A stretch of DNA of 64,000 nucleotides from Rhizobium sp. C1 (lineage in GTDB: Bacteria; Pseudomonadota; Alphaproteobacteria; Rhizobiales; Rhizobiaceae), in contig NZ_JAJNCY010000009.1 in NCBI RefSeq assembly GCF_021026335.1, forward strand, positions 62,001 to 126,000, in the 5' to 3' direction. The notes below the pieces were generated by a model that made no database searches, was not told where the DNA came from, and saw only the letters and a list, made by a program, of their open reading frames with translations. Numbering within the stretch: position 1 is the stretch's first letter; each line of letters starts with the position of its first letter. Shown here one piece after another: positions 39,155-46,957 of the stretch. The position numbers and the translations under genes are program-made.

Positions 39155-40129
39155 TTAAGCTCCCCTCGCCTTCTTCCCAGCCGCATGAAGCGCCAGGAGA
39201 TCGTTTGCGATCGTAGCTCCCGCCAGCGCCGTGATCTCGGCGTGGTCGAAGGGCGGAGAGACTTCCACGACATCCATGCCCACGACATTCAGCCCGGCGA
39301 GCCCGCGGATGATCTCCTGCGCCTGATAGCTCGTCAGCCCACCGACGACCGGTGTGCCAGTGCCGGGGGCGGCAGACGGGTCGAGGCAGTCGATGTCGAA
39401 GGTGACATAGACCGGGTTATCGCCGACGATCTCGCGGACCTTCTTGGCAATCGCTTCCGGGCCCTGCTTTTGGACTTCGATGGCGTTGAAAATATTGACG
39501 CCCATCGGGTCGTCATTGTGTGTGCGGATGCCGATCTGCGCCGAGCGAGACGGAACGACGAGACCTTCGTTGATCGCATGCCAGAGCATCGTGCCGTGAT
39601 CCAGCCGTTCGCCTTCGTCGGCCCAGGTATCGGTGTGGGCGTCGAACTGGATGATCGACAGCGGTCCGTGCTTGGCGGCATGAGCCTGCAGCAGCGGCCA
39701 GGTGATGAAATGGTCGCCGCCGAGCGTCAGAAGTGCAGTGTCCGTCGCCAGGACTTCGGCAGCCGCCTCGCGGATGGCCTTGGGGATTTCCATCGGGCGG
39801 CCGGGATCGAAGAGACAATCGCCGTAATCGACCACCGCGAGGTCTTCGAACACATCGCTTTCCCACGGCCAGGGACGCGACCAGGCGAGATGCGACGAAG
39901 CGGCGCGAATGGCGCGGGGGCCGAGGCGCGTGCCGGGGCGGCCGGAGGTGGTCAAATCCAGCGGTACGCCCATGACAGCGACGTCAACGCCCGTCAGATC
40001 GCGCGTGTAGCGGCGGCGCATGAAGGAGAGTGCGCCGGCAAAGGCATTTTCCATGATCGAGCCGTAATGGCTGTCACGGGTGAAGGCGAGATCACCGATT
40101 TTCGGCATGACTTCGATGGGGGCGCTCAT
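39155..40129 (-). CDS. agmatinase-type ureohydrolase
   Basis: The 324-residue protein belongs to the arginase/agmatinase family. Manganese ligands are visible in LGGDHFITWP, FDAHTDTW and DIDCLDPSAAPGTGTP. Members split agmatine, arginine or other guanidino compounds into urea and an amine; SpeB-like length and the neighbouring PuuD-like gene favour agmatine to putrescine. The start at 40129 (MSAPIEVMPKIGD) is preferred to the longer frame. It is divergent from a LuxR-type regulator. Confidence 0.88.
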   Translation of the reverse strand: MSAPIEVMPKIGDLAFTRDSHYGSIMENAFAGALSFMRRRYTRDLTGVDVAVMGVPLDLTTSGRPGTRLGPRAIRAASSHLAWSRPWPWESDVFEDLAVVDYGDCLFDPGRPMEIPKAIREAAAEVLATDTALLTLGGDHFITWPLLQAHAAKHGPLSIIQFDAHTDTWADEGERLDHGTMLWHAINEGLVVPSRSAQIGIRTHNDDPMGVNIFNAIEVQKQGPEAIAKKVREIVGDNPVYVTFDIDCLDPSAAPGTGTPVVGGLTSYQAQEIIRGLAGLNVVGMDVVEVSPPFDHAEITALAGATIANDLLALHAAGKKARGA

Positions 40130-40207
40130 GGATAGATCCTTTGCGAGGCGGGAGAGGCAGATTTCACACGCAATCAAGCACAGGAAACATGCGCGAAAAA
40201 ATCCGTT

Positions 40208-40223
40208 AAAGGCATACGCCTTT
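40208..40223. promoter_or_regulatory. dyad between agmatinase and luxR-type genes
   Basis: The perfect inverted repeat AAAGGC-ATAC-GCCTTT lies 19-34 bases upstream of the LuxR-family gene and about 80 bases upstream of the divergent agmatinase gene. It may be the binding site for this regulator. It is a short dyad, so it could also be chance. Confidence 0.4.
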
Positions 40224-40241
40224 GGTGGTATATGATGAAGC

Positions 40242-41027
40242 ATGACAGACGATCTTGCGCTTCTCACCAACTGGTCTCCGCTCGCCGCGCGCTGCATTGC
40301 CGCCATCGGCACAAGTGACTTTCCCGTGGCGCTGACGGCAGCGCTCAGGCATCTGGCGCCCTTCGATACGCTGATGACGACCTTCTATCGCGGCACCGCG
40401 CAGCCCGAGACGGTCTATCACGATCTTGATGAGACACAGGCGCTGGTCAACACGCGCTTCTATGAGAGCGGGCCTTACCTGCTCGACCCGTTCCACATTG
40501 CCATGCGCAACGGCGTCCGGCCGGGCGTTCACCTGCTCTTCGATCTCGCGCCGGACGGGTTCGTGCGCTCGGAATATTACCGGACCTTCTTTCGCCGCAT
40601 CAAGATGACGGACGAGCTGGGACTTCTGATTGCAACCGGGCGGACGGAGGAGTGGCTGCTGCTGTCGCTGGCGCGCGGACTGCAGGCGGAGCGGTTCAGC
40701 CGGCAAGATGCCGCACGGCTTGCCGCAGCCTTTCCGCTGATCGCGGCTGCGAGTCTGAAGCACTGGGATGGAGGGACGGTGGACACGGCATCCGGCATCG
40801 ATGAGCGGCTGGCGAGCTTCGCCGCCGGGCGACTTTCGCCGCGCGAACGGGACATCGTCTACATGATCCTCAACGGCCGCTCGACGCGGGCGATCGCGCA
40901 GGCGACAGGGATCTCGGAAGGCACGGTGAAGGTGCATCGACGGCACGCCTATGCGAAGCTTTCGATCTCTTCGCAGGCGGAGCTGTTCTCGCTGGCTGCC
41001 CGGCATCTGGCGGGGGAAGCGGTGTGA
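40242..41027 (+). CDS. LuxR-family (HTH) transcriptional regulator
   Basis: The 261-residue protein has a C-terminal LuxR/FixJ helix-turn-helix (about 195-258): LSPRERDIVYMILNGRSTRAIAQATGISEGTVKVHRRHAYAKL. The N-terminal 190 residues do not show the conserved Trp/Tyr/Asp pattern of acyl-homoserine-lactone receptors, nor a receiver domain Asp, so the signal is unknown. It lies between an agmatinase and a PuuD-like gene, which suggests control of polyamine or guanidino-compound use. Confidence 0.87.
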   Translation: MTDDLALLTNWSPLAARCIAAIGTSDFPVALTAALRHLAPFDTLMTTFYRGTAQPETVYHDLDETQALVNTRFYESGPYLLDPFHIAMRNGVRPGVHLLFDLAPDGFVRSEYYRTFFRRIKMTDELGLLIATGRTEEWLLLSLARGLQAERFSRQDAARLAAAFPLIAAASLKHWDGGTVDTASGIDERLASFAAGRLSPRERDIVYMILNGRSTRAIAQATGISEGTVKVHRRHAYAKLSISSQAELFSLAARHLAGEAV

Positions 41028-41033
41028 TCGCTC

Positions 41034-41849
41034 TTAGCGCGAAGCGACGCCCTTGATCCGATCTACCACACCGCCCCCAAGCCGAGCGGCGCGATAGGCG
41101 CGGGCGGCTTCCCCGAAGGCTTCGAAGAGAGCGCGGTTGATCGGATTGGTCTGCGGATCGAATTCGGCATGCCATTGCACGCCGAGGGCAAAATCCGTCG
41201 CCTCGCGCATGCGGATCGCCTCGACCGTGCCGTCATCTGCCAGGCCTTCGACAACGATCTTGTCGCCGAGGTCCATGATACCCTGCCCGTGCAGCGAGTT
41301 GACGCGGATCTTGTCGCGGCCGAAAATGCCGGCGAAAACGCCGCCGGGGGTCAGATCGACGCCGTGGCGATCGGCAAAGACAACCGACGGATCGGGATGA
41401 ACCTCGCCGGTTTCGAGGCGCGGCATGCGGTGGTTGATGCGGCCGGGGAGTTCGCGGATTTCCGGATGCAGGGTAGCACCACCGGCCACGGCCATTTCCT
41501 GGAAGCCGCGGCAAATGCCGAAGACCGGCACGCCGCGCGCCACGCAGGCATCGATGAGCGGCAACGCGATACTGTCGCGCTCCTCATCATAGGGTTCATG
41601 TTTCGGGTTCGCCTCCATGCCGAAACGGCGCGGGTGGACGTTGGCCCGCGCGCCGGTGAGCAGCACGCCATCGACCACCTCCAGCAACGCCTCGATATCC
41701 GTGATGGCCGGGTCGGCGGCAAACATCAGCGGCAGCGCGCCCATGACATCCGTCACCGCCGCCATATTGCGGTCGCCGACGACCTGAACCTGAAAGCGGT
41801 TCTCGATGGAATAGCTATTGCCGATAATGCCAATGACGGGGCGGGACAT
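41034..41849 (-). CDS. gamma-glutamyl-gamma-aminobutyrate hydrolase-like (PuuD) class I amidotransferase
   Basis: The 271-residue C26 peptidase has the Cys nucleophile in FGICRGFQEMAVA and the His-x-Glu pair in GVQWHAEFDP, as in PuuD. PuuD releases GABA from gamma-glutamyl-GABA in the putrescine degradation pathway. Neighbouring agmatinase supports a polyamine role, but related enzymes act on other gamma-glutamyl compounds. It converges with the LuxR gene; the stops are six bases apart. The 41850-42013 gap shows no gene. Confidence 0.9.
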   Translation of the reverse strand: MSRPVIGIIGNSYSIENRFQVQVVGDRNMAAVTDVMGALPLMFAADPAITDIEALLEVVDGVLLTGARANVHPRRFGMEANPKHEPYDEERDSIALPLIDACVARGVPVFGICRGFQEMAVAGGATLHPEIRELPGRINHRMPRLETGEVHPDPSVVFADRHGVDLTPGGVFAGIFGRDKIRVNSLHGQGIMDLGDKIVVEGLADDGTVEAIRMREATDFALGVQWHAEFDPQTNPINRALFEAFGEAARAYRAARLGGGVVDRIKGVASR

Positions 41850-42013
41850 GGGAAACTCGCAATGCAGCCGCCTGATCCGAAGCGAAGCGGCTTGTTCATA
41901 CAGTTGTTATGTAGGAACAGTTTTGACCGCATTGCAACATGAGAACCACCCGAAAAGCGGCGGAAACGGGTAATGCAGCGTTCACAGAAGCGGTTGGGCT
42001 ATGGCTATCGGCC

Positions 42014-42460
42014 TCATCGCGGCGGTTGCGCGGTTCTGGCTGGCGATTGCCGGGAGATTTCCAGATCAGCGCCAAAATGCGCCGCGGCGTCTCTTAGAAT
42101 GACTTTCAGGCTGTCGAGCGCCGTACGCAGGGTTGCCCCATCCGCCGCCTCCGGAATACGCCCCGCATCCTTGGGATAGCGATAGGTCGTGGCGTAGGCG
42201 GTCAGGAAGGCGAGACCCGCGAAACTCTGCCTGAACGGATTTTCGCGCGGTAAGAGGTCGATCAGAACATCAATGCGATGGCTGTCCTTGCGTTCGACAC
42301 GGATGTTCTCGGATGTCAAAAGTGCCAGCAGAATTTTCTCGGCGGCCTGTTGCGCATGATAAGCGTCGTAGCGATTGCCGATGCTGGAAAGGACCCCGGC
42401 GGCTTCAATATCCTGGGCGGCGAGCCGCAAGGCGCTTGCAATATGCAGTTCAGCGGACAT
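42014..42460 (-). CDS. HEPN domain protein paired with a nucleotidyltransferase
   Basis: The 148-residue protein is largely helical and matches the HEPN domain (SALRLAAQDIEAAG then YDAYHAQQAAEKILLALL and a SHRIDVLIDLL helix). Such proteins are encoded next to minimal nucleotidyltransferases (MNT). Here the MNT gene is immediately upstream and overlaps it by 11 bases. MNT-HEPN pairs are predicted toxin-antitoxin modules; some HEPN partners are RNases with an RX4-6H motif. A possible RVERKDSH is present, but it is not clearly that motif. Function is inferred from the pairing. Confidence 0.8.
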   Translation of the reverse strand: MSAELHIASALRLAAQDIEAAGVLSSIGNRYDAYHAQQAAEKILLALLTSENIRVERKDSHRIDVLIDLLPRENPFRQSFAGLAFLTAYATTYRYPKDAGRIPEAADGATLRTALDSLKVILRDAAAHFGADLEISRQSPARTAQPPR

Positions 42461-42809
42461 CCAGAACCACGCCGTCCTCGACAATGTGGCTTGCAGCCGA
42501 ATTGGCGACGGCCAGGTCATCCTTGAATTCGGAAAGCCGGACAAACGAGACATCCGCGTAAACGCCCGAGCCCTCCTGCACCGTCCAGCCAAACAGGGGC
42601 GCGAAGATATGCTCCGGCGAGCTGTCAGGCACGACAACCTTCAGGTCCCAGTCGCTCGTGCTGGTCGCCTCGCCGCGCGCGCGGCTGCCGTAGAGAATGA
42701 TATCGATCGGGGTACAGGTCGTCTGGATGCGCGCAATAAGTTCAGAGAGCTCCGGAAATTTGTCCGAAGGCTCGACCCTTCCCCCGAGAAATTTCTCAAC
42801 GACGCCCAT
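42450..42809 (-). CDS. minimal nucleotidyltransferase (MNT, MntA-like)
   Basis: The 119-residue protein carries the polymerase-beta fold core with a full GSX10DXD signature, GSRARGEATSTSDWD, and a third acidic strand (VYADVSFV). In type VII toxin-antitoxin systems the MntA antitoxin AMPylates its HEPN partner. Whether this protein does so is inference. AGGAGGT lies just before the ATG. It is 69 bases after ycaQ on the same strand, so ycaQ-MNT-HEPN could be one transcript. Confidence 0.85.
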   Translation of the reverse strand: MGVVEKFLGGRVEPSDKFPELSELIARIQTTCTPIDIILYGSRARGEATSTSDWDLKVVVPDSSPEHIFAPLFGWTVQEGSGVYADVSFVRLSEFKDDLAVANSAASHIVEDGVVLDVR

Positions 42810-42878
42810 TGCACCTCCTGGACCGCCATCACTCTAACCCAACAACTGCCGAAAGACCAGTTTGCCGCCATCGGCGTA

Positions 42879-44078
42879 TCACGCGGTCGGAGCCAGCCAA
42901 TCCTGCGCCAATACGACCTCCTTCACCCCGGCAAAGCGGGCGACACGGCACAGTTCGGCCATCAGCCTCTCCATCCGCCCGGAGGAGGCGCGCACGCCCT
43001 TTTCCCACCAGAGCCTGCGGACATTGAGCCGGCCGGTCTTGCGGTCGGCCTTCATGTCGATGCGGCCGATCATGCGGTCGCCTTCGAGCAGTGGCAAGAC
43101 ATAGTAGCCATATTCGCGCTTCGGCTCGGGGACGTAGATCTCGATGCGGTAGCGGAAGCCGAAGAGGCGCTCGGCGCGGTCGCGGTCACGCAGCAGCGGA
43201 TCGAAGGGGCTGAGCACGCGGACCCGCGAAGGCGGCTCGGGCCAGTCGTCAAGGTTGGCGGAGAGGCCACGGAAGGCGAAGGCGGCGCGCGGCTTGCCGC
43301 TATCGATGGGAGCGATCTCCACCGGCTCCAGCTCGTCGCGATGGGCCATCACCCAGGCCTTCGCCTCCTCCGGCGAGACCAGCGCAAAGAACGCCGCAAT
43401 CTCGCCATGGGTGGCAAAGCCGAGCCTTGTCAGCGCCGCGCGGCAGGCCCAGTCGACAAAGGCCTCGTGGCTGACTTCCGGCTCGCGCGCATGGGCCGGG
43501 ATCACGCGCTCGGTCAGGTCATAGACCTTCTGGAAATTCTCGCGCCTTGAAATCGCGAGCTTGCCGGTGTGCCAGTAGAATTCCAGTGCAGTCTTGGACG
43601 GATGCCATTCCCACCAGCCGCCGGACTTGTGATCCTCCGGCTTCACCTCCCGCGTCAGCAATTCGCCGCCATCGCGAATGCGCGCCATGGTCTCCTCGAA
43701 CGCGCTGTCGAACCCCTCCCCCTGCCATTTCGCCCAGCGCGCGCGCATCGAGGCTTCCTTGCGCACGAAACGATGCTTCCAATAGGGAAAGAATTCGACC
43801 GGCAGGATCGAGGCATCATGCGTCCAATGCTCAAACAGCCGCCGGTCCTCCTCGATCAGCTGGCGCAGATGCTCGCGATCGAAGGTCTGGTTGCGGGAAA
43901 AGACGATCTGCTCATGCGCGCGGACGACGGTGGCAATGCTGTCCACCTGCACGAAGCCGAGATCGTGAATGAGCTGATAGAGCCCTTCCCGGTCGAGCGC
44001 GCGGCCGGGATGGGCGGAGAGGCCCTGACGGGAAAGGAAGATGCGGCGGGCGAGCGGATTCGGGATCGGCGTAGGCAT
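42879..44078 (-). CDS. YcaQ-type winged-helix DNA glycosylase
   Basis: The 399-residue protein belongs to the AlkZ/YcaQ (HTH_42) family of DNA glycosylases that unhook interstrand crosslinks and remove alkylated bases. The family catalytic QxD/QxQ segment is present as GFVQVDSIATVVRAH near residue 42. Other blocks include SHEAFVDWACRAAL, VRVLSPFDPLLRDRDRAERLFGF and EYGYYVLPLL. Relatives act in DNA repair. A degenerate copy of part of this gene is found in inverted orientation at 45472-45519, beyond the adjacent AT-rich gene. Confidence 0.9.
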   Translation of the reverse strand: MPTPIPNPLARRIFLSRQGLSAHPGRALDREGLYQLIHDLGFVQVDSIATVVRAHEQIVFSRNQTFDREHLRQLIEEDRRLFEHWTHDASILPVEFFPYWKHRFVRKEASMRARWAKWQGEGFDSAFEETMARIRDGGELLTREVKPEDHKSGGWWEWHPSKTALEFYWHTGKLAISRRENFQKVYDLTERVIPAHAREPEVSHEAFVDWACRAALTRLGFATHGEIAAFFALVSPEEAKAWVMAHRDELEPVEIAPIDSGKPRAAFAFRGLSANLDDWPEPPSRVRVLSPFDPLLRDRDRAERLFGFRYRIEIYVPEPKREYGYYVLPLLEGDRMIGRIDMKADRKTGRLNVRRLWWEKGVRASSGRMERLMAELCRVARFAGVKEVVLAQDWLAPTA

Positions 44079-44265
44079 GGGGCATTAAGGCATATGTTCT
44101 TGATTTGTTCAAGTGCTTGCTCTCTGCTTGCGGTATGCGCCGATGCACTTGGATAATTTCTTGAGCTGGTTCGACAACATCAAAGGCAAATTCTCTACAG
44201 GTTATCACGCTATCGCAAAAATTGTAATTCAGCAGATACTAGTGATGAATATATCGTTACCATGT

Positions 44266-44271
44266 TATAAT
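44266..44271 (+). promoter_or_regulatory. -10 box in front of the AT-rich orphan, possible leaderless mRNA
   Basis: TATAAT at 44266-44271 lies only five bases before the ATG of the orphan gene, and no Shine-Dalgarno is visible. Transcription would begin at or near the start codon, giving a leaderless mRNA. No good -35 box is seen, so the assignment is tentative. The rest of 44079-44265 is AT-rich with no other gene. Confidence 0.35.
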
Positions 44272-44276
44272 TTGCT

Positions 44277-45458
44277 ATGAGCGAATCGCAGCATCCGAAA
44301 CCGCCGCAGGCTGGCACTTTGGTCGGCAATTTGGGCGAACCAATTAAACTTACAGAGTTACAGCTAAATGGCGTGTCAGCGGAGGCCGCGCGCCCCGGAC
44401 AACCAATCAAGGTTTGGACACGGCTTGGGACAACCTCGGACGATATGTCGTTTCATACGATTGTCGAAGGGCTAGCAAACCATTTGCGCCATCGAGCGAA
44501 CCAAGCTGGTCATTTCATTGATCTCACCAAACACGACTGCGTCCTGTTAGTGATACACCCTGATAACACTGGAGAGCTGTGGCTAGATAAAGCCGCTATT
44601 TCAATCAATGTAATCGTAAAAATTCCTGTACAAGCTGGAAGCCCTGTATTCGAAAATGACATTGCGGATGTAACGGCGATGTCCTTTCCTCTTGTAAATA
44701 TAAAAAAGGAAGATCGCGTTTTATGTATATTTCGAGAAGGCTGGCGGTTTGGCCTTTTCTTTGATTTGAACCCGAGTGGAGATTTCTCCGTAGATAATAT
44801 GGAACGTGATCTTGGGACGATTTTTCGTACCATAAAATATCGCGACTTGTATGATGCAATTAGCAATCAAAGCGTGTTTGATACTCTTATCTCTGCCGGA
44901 TGGTTTCCGTTTGTCGAGATTGCAGGGCAGGAATTTAGGACTCTGGCCGATTGCTGTAAAGCTGGCATTGATCTGATTGATCACGAAAACCAGATTATAA
45001 AATCGTTTGACACAAGTCGAATTGAGCGAATGTTCGCTCGATGGTTAGCGAAGCCTCATTTCGCCGGCAAAGAAACTATTCTTCGGTCAGCTTTACGCAA
45101 CTACGCCGCAGGTGATTCAATTGCCGTCTTAAAAATTGTTCTCACTGAAATTGAGGGAATACTGCGTGATGCCTACCGAACGAAAAATGGCTCCAGCGCA
45201 AAATTGGAAAAGCTACTCGAATTTGCAATTAATTCGGCAGAAAGGAAATCTGGAGGCGCCGACACTCTGCTACTCCCAACCGCTTTCGCCCGTTACTTGC
45301 AACTAAATACGTTTGCAAATTTCGATCCGGATACAGGAGGTGCTACATCATGCTCACGCCATGCAATCGGCCATGGCGCAGCTGGGGCGGAAACTTATAC
45401 ACAAGTGCGGGCGCTTCAATCGCTACTCACGTTGGATCAACTCGCATTTTACACTTGA
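44277..45458 (+). CDS. AT-rich orphan gene, C-terminal HEPN-like domain
   Basis: The 393-residue product stands out in base composition: AT-rich with AAA, ATT, ATA and TTA codons that neighbours avoid, which signals horizontal acquisition. I do not recognise the N-terminal 200 residues (no membrane segment, one possible beta-rich domain). The C-terminal third looks like an all-helical HEPN-type domain: KIVLTEIEGILRDAYRTKNG, then RYLQLNTFANFDPDTGGATS, then SRHAIGHGAA, whose Arg-x4-His matches the HEPN RNase motif, then a final helix LQSLLTLDQLAFYT. Related architectures occur in phage-defence and abortive-infection proteins. No partner gene is adjacent except ycaQ on the opposite strand. Function is not known. 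Confidence 0.75.
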   Translation: MSESQHPKPPQAGTLVGNLGEPIKLTELQLNGVSAEAARPGQPIKVWTRLGTTSDDMSFHTIVEGLANHLRHRANQAGHFIDLTKHDCVLLVIHPDNTGELWLDKAAISINVIVKIPVQAGSPVFENDIADVTAMSFPLVNIKKEDRVLCIFREGWRFGLFFDLNPSGDFSVDNMERDLGTIFRTIKYRDLYDAISNQSVFDTLISAGWFPFVEIAGQEFRTLADCCKAGIDLIDHENQIIKSFDTSRIERMFARWLAKPHFAGKETILRSALRNYAAGDSIAVLKIVLTEIEGILRDAYRTKNGSSAKLEKLLEFAINSAERKSGGADTLLLPTAFARYLQLNTFANFDPDTGGATSCSRHAIGHGAAGAETYTQVRALQSLLTLDQLAFYT

Positions 45459-45471
45459 CGGACCGGCCGCG

Positions 45472-45519
45472 CCTTCGATCGAGAGCATCTGCGCCAACTG
45501 ATCTGGAGGACAGGCGGCT
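45472..45519 (+). pseudogene. degenerate inverted fragment of ycaQ
   Basis: These 48 bases match the minus-strand ycaQ coding sequence at 43838-43885 at roughly nine of ten positions, with one single-base deletion that breaks the frame. The fragment corresponds to the ycaQ peptide FDREHLRQLIEEDRR. It is too short to code for anything. It lies right after the AT-rich gene, so an inverted partial ycaQ duplication flanks the island. Confidence 0.6.
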
Positions 45520-45619
45520 TTGTTGGGTGCGCTCACATCCCCCCCCCGAACAAAACCCACCCCCTGCCCGTCATAGCCAAAACCGATGATGATCGACGCA
45601 AATTCCGGAGGGCGGGGCG

Positions 45620-45754
45620 ATGTGGGATTTTGATGTTGGCAGGACGATTGGCATCATGGCGCGGACGATGCCGTTCATTCTTTTGCGCATGGCGGTCTCT
45701 TTCGGCATTGCGCTGGCCTATATCGCCGGCACCGGCGGCAGTCAGGTGGCGTGA
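45620..45754 (+). pseudogene. 5' stump of a membrane-protein gene
   Basis: A good Shine-Dalgarno (CGGAGGG) precedes an ATG that opens a 44-codon frame beginning MWDFDVGRTIGIMARTMPFI and continuing into a hydrophobic helix, then ending GTGGSQVA. I recall longer rhizobial membrane proteins of unknown function with this N-terminus; here the frame stops early and overlaps the end of the convergent DUF1284 gene. It is probably a remnant of a gene truncated by deletion. A short real membrane peptide cannot be excluded. Confidence 0.45.
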
Positions 45755-46230
45755 GCGCCTTTGAGCAGCGTTTCAGCAAACCCGCTTTCCGCAATCTCGT
45801 CGCACACCGCCCGCCAGCGGCAGAGGCCGCAGGCGCTGCGGCTTTCGCCGGTGAGGAAGGCTGCGCGGAGTTTTTCGACCTTTTCCGCGTCGAGCGTGAA
45901 GGCTTCGTTCAGCCCGTGTCCGAGCACCGCGACGGTGGCCTTTTCGGCCATGTCATCCAGAGCGGCAGTTTCCGGCTTGGCGCAATCGTGGTTGCAGGCG
46001 GCGCGGTCGGCGGGGGAAAGCGCCGCGCAGATATCGTCGGGGCCGGGATGGAGGATGACCTTTGCGCCGGCGTTGATGCGGGTCGCCACGGCCGTCATGT
46101 TCTCGACGAAGGCGGGGGTGTATCCGAGGCCCTTGTAGGTCAGAAGACAGAGGAAATGGTGGCCGCGCAGGCGGACCGGCTGGTTCTCCTTCACCGCGTC
46201 GCGACATGGTTCTGTTTGCAAACGGTCCAT
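45742..46230 (-). CDS. DUF1284 family Cys-rich protein
   Basis: The 162-residue protein matches DUF1284: RLRGHHFLCLLTYKGLGYTPAF at the start and cysteines in ICAALSPADRAACNHDC and SACGLCRWRAVCDEI. The spacing of the Cys residues suggests an iron-sulphur cluster or zinc site. Function is unknown. It is divergent from bioM; 46 bases separate the two starts. Confidence 0.87.
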   Translation of the reverse strand: MDRLQTEPCRDAVKENQPVRLRGHHFLCLLTYKGLGYTPAFVENMTAVATRINAGAKVILHPGPDDICAALSPADRAACNHDCAKPETAALDDMAEKATVAVLGHGLNEAFTLDAEKVEKLRAAFLTGESRSACGLCRWRAVCDEIAESGFAETLLKGAHAT

Positions 46231-46276
46231 CCTTGGCTATAGACGCTTTCCAGCTTGTCATGGAGACTGTAGCGCG

Positions 46277-46957
46277 TTGGACATCCGTTTTTCCGATTGC
46301 TCGGTGAAATTCAAGACGCATGTCGCGCTGCATCCGTTTTCGCTTGTGCTCACCGAGCGGCGCATCGGGATCATCGGGCTCAACGGGTCCGGCAAGACGA
46401 CCTTCGCCAAGCTGATCGACGGGCTGGTCAAGCCGACCTCGGGGACCGTGACGGTCAACGGGCTCGATACGGTGAAGGACGCGAAGGCGGTGCTCTCCGT
46501 CGCCGGCTTCATCTTCCAGAACCCCGCGCAGCAGCTCATCATGCCGCAGGTGATGGAGGACATCGTCTTCGGGCTCAAGGCGCATGGGCTCGCGCCAGCG
46601 GAAGCCGAGACGCGGGCGAAGGCGGCGCTTTCCCGCTTCGGCATCGAGGCGCTGGGGCCGCGCCGGGTGCATGAGCTTTCAGGCGGCGAATTGCAGCTGG
46701 CGGCCATTGCCAGCGTGTCGGCCACGGGGCCGGATATCCTCATCTTCGACGAACCGGTGAACCAGCTGGACCTCAAGAACCGCAGGCGCGTGGTCGATGC
46801 GATCCATGGCCTGCCAGAAAACGCCATCGTCATCAGCCACGACCTGCCGCTGATCGAGGATTTCGACAGGGTTCTGGTGTTTCATGAGGGGCGCATCGTG
46901 TTTGACGGCCTGCCTGCCGCAGCGATTGCGCATTACCGGGAGATCGCGGGATGCTGA
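46277..46957 (+). CDS. bioM: biotin ECF transporter ATPase BioM
   Basis: The 226-residue ATPase has Walker A GLNGSGKTT, signature LSGGELQLAA and Walker B ILIFDEP. With bioN and bioY it forms the BioMNY energy-coupling-factor importer for biotin, as described in rhizobia. The start is TTG at 46277 (MDIRFSDCSVKF); GGAG lies upstream. The end overlaps bioN by seven bases. Confidence 0.93.
   Translation: MDIRFSDCSVKFKTHVALHPFSLVLTERRIGIIGLNGSGKTTFAKLIDGLVKPTSGTVTVNGLDTVKDAKAVLSVAGFIFQNPAQQLIMPQVMEDIVFGLKAHGLAPAEAETRAKAALSRFGIEALGPRRVHELSGGELQLAAIASVSATGPDILIFDEPVNQLDLKNRRRVVDAIHGLPENAIVISHDLPLIEDFDRVLVFHEGRIVFDGLPAAAIAHYREIAGC

Noticed and set aside
44096-44112. TTGATTTGTTCAA-like sequence that resembles an FNR box
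   Set aside because: The centre is one base short and the right half is TTCAA, so it does not match TTGAT-N4-ATCAA.
46231-46276. Possible BioR operator in front of bioM (GGCTATAGAC)
   Set aside because: It shares only the CTATA core with the TTATCTATAA-type consensus, too little to support a site.
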